From W0P28-013 sp963621145 (GTDB lineage Bacteria > Bacteroidota > Bacteroidia > Bacteroidales > Paludibacteraceae), in contig CAVFDI010000078.1 of assembly GCA_963621145.1 (NCBI GenBank), positions 1 through 6,838 of the forward strand: a stretch of 6,838 bases of DNA, read 5' to 3'. Position numbers and translations under genes: made by a program. The stretch's first letter is position 1. Each line of letters starts with the position of its first letter. Positions 6,698 to 6,838 of the stretch are shown here, one piece after another. Below the pieces are notes generated by a model that was given only the letters and a program-made list of their open reading frames with translations, was not told where the DNA came from and did not search any database.

Positions 6698-6838
6698 GCT
6701 CTCTTTTCAATTAACTCGATAAAAGTGTGCTGCAACAACACTTTTATCAAGATAAAAATGTATTTGAACTACACTTTTATCAAGATAATTTGGTGAGGTG
6801 GTGAAGAGTCTCATTGCAAATCTACATTTTCTGTATAA
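6698..6838. other. Noncoding tail after the operon terminator
   Basis: No gene is visible. Besides the 33-bp hairpin units there is a G-rich stretch around 6791-6807 built from GGTG-type repeats. CAAATCTA at 6817-6824 would read TAGATTTG, a -7-like element, on the minus strand, but its -33 partner would lie beyond the window. What lies further right, and whether the repeats belong to its control region, cannot be seen. Confidence 0.6.
6718..6783. repeat. Two tandem 33-bp hairpin units
   Basis: Unit 1 (6718-6750) and unit 2 (6751-6783) have the same plan: GATAAAA(G/A)TGT (11 nt), 9 variable nt, ACACTTTTATC (11 nt), then AA. The arms are inverted repeats, perfect in unit 1 and with one mismatch in unit 2. 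Between units the arms plus AA agree at 23 of 24 positions, while the 9-nt centres (GCTGCAACA and ATTTGAACT) agree at only 4. A third unit starts at 6784 (GATAA) and then decays. Read the other way, a palindrome ACACTTTTATC-AA-GATAAAA(G/A)TGT recurs around 9-nt gaps, with degenerate outer halves at each end. The role is unknown: operator array, structured RNA or small mobile/satellite repeat. Confidence 0.8.

Noticed and set aside
6718..6838. CRISPR array reading of the 33-bp repeats
   Set aside because: The variable parts are only 9 nt, far too short for spacers, there are only about two units, and no cas genes are present.

Overview
The window looks like a piece of a Bacteroidales chromosome (Bacteroides/Prevotella/Muribaculaceae type; genus not resolved). 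The evidence is a SusC/SusD outer-membrane pair, a promoter of the Bacteroidota form (TTTG, 20 nt, TAnnTTTG), no Shine-Dalgarno sequences before the starts, and lipoprotein signals followed by charged residues typical of surface export.

Layout. Positions 1-503 are AT-rich DNA without a convincing gene. They hold a terminator-like hairpin reading leftward (66-97), a weak leftward promoter (274-303), a 12-bp perfect palindrome (327-338) and a 31-bp imperfect palindrome (414-444). A good rightward promoter lies at 504-535 and a leader of about 97 nt follows. Three rightward genes come next: a SusC-type TonB-dependent transporter (639-3710), a SusD-type glycan-binding lipoprotein (3731-5446) and a SusE-position surface lipoprotein (5476-6633). 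The gaps between them are 20 and 29 nt. A strong intrinsic terminator (6656-6697) closes the operon. The last 140 bases are noncoding and contain a small tandem array of 33-bp hairpin units.

How the genes work together. SusD and the third lipoprotein should hold a glycan on the outer face of the outer membrane, and SusC should import it with TonB energy. SusD resembles the starch-binding SusD of B. thetaiotaomicron, as recalled from memory, and keeps five of its six known starch-contact residues. Starch, glycogen or another alpha-glucan is therefore the most likely substrate. No glycoside hydrolase, regulator, susF or susG is in the window, and the terminator after gene three means any such genes belong to other transcripts.

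The coding part is a conventional starch-utilisation unit; I see no new multi-gene system. The less ordinary signals are the 33-bp hairpin repeats downstream, the possible leftward small transcript and the palindromic operator candidate upstream, and a sharp internal switch in lysine codon use in the third gene.
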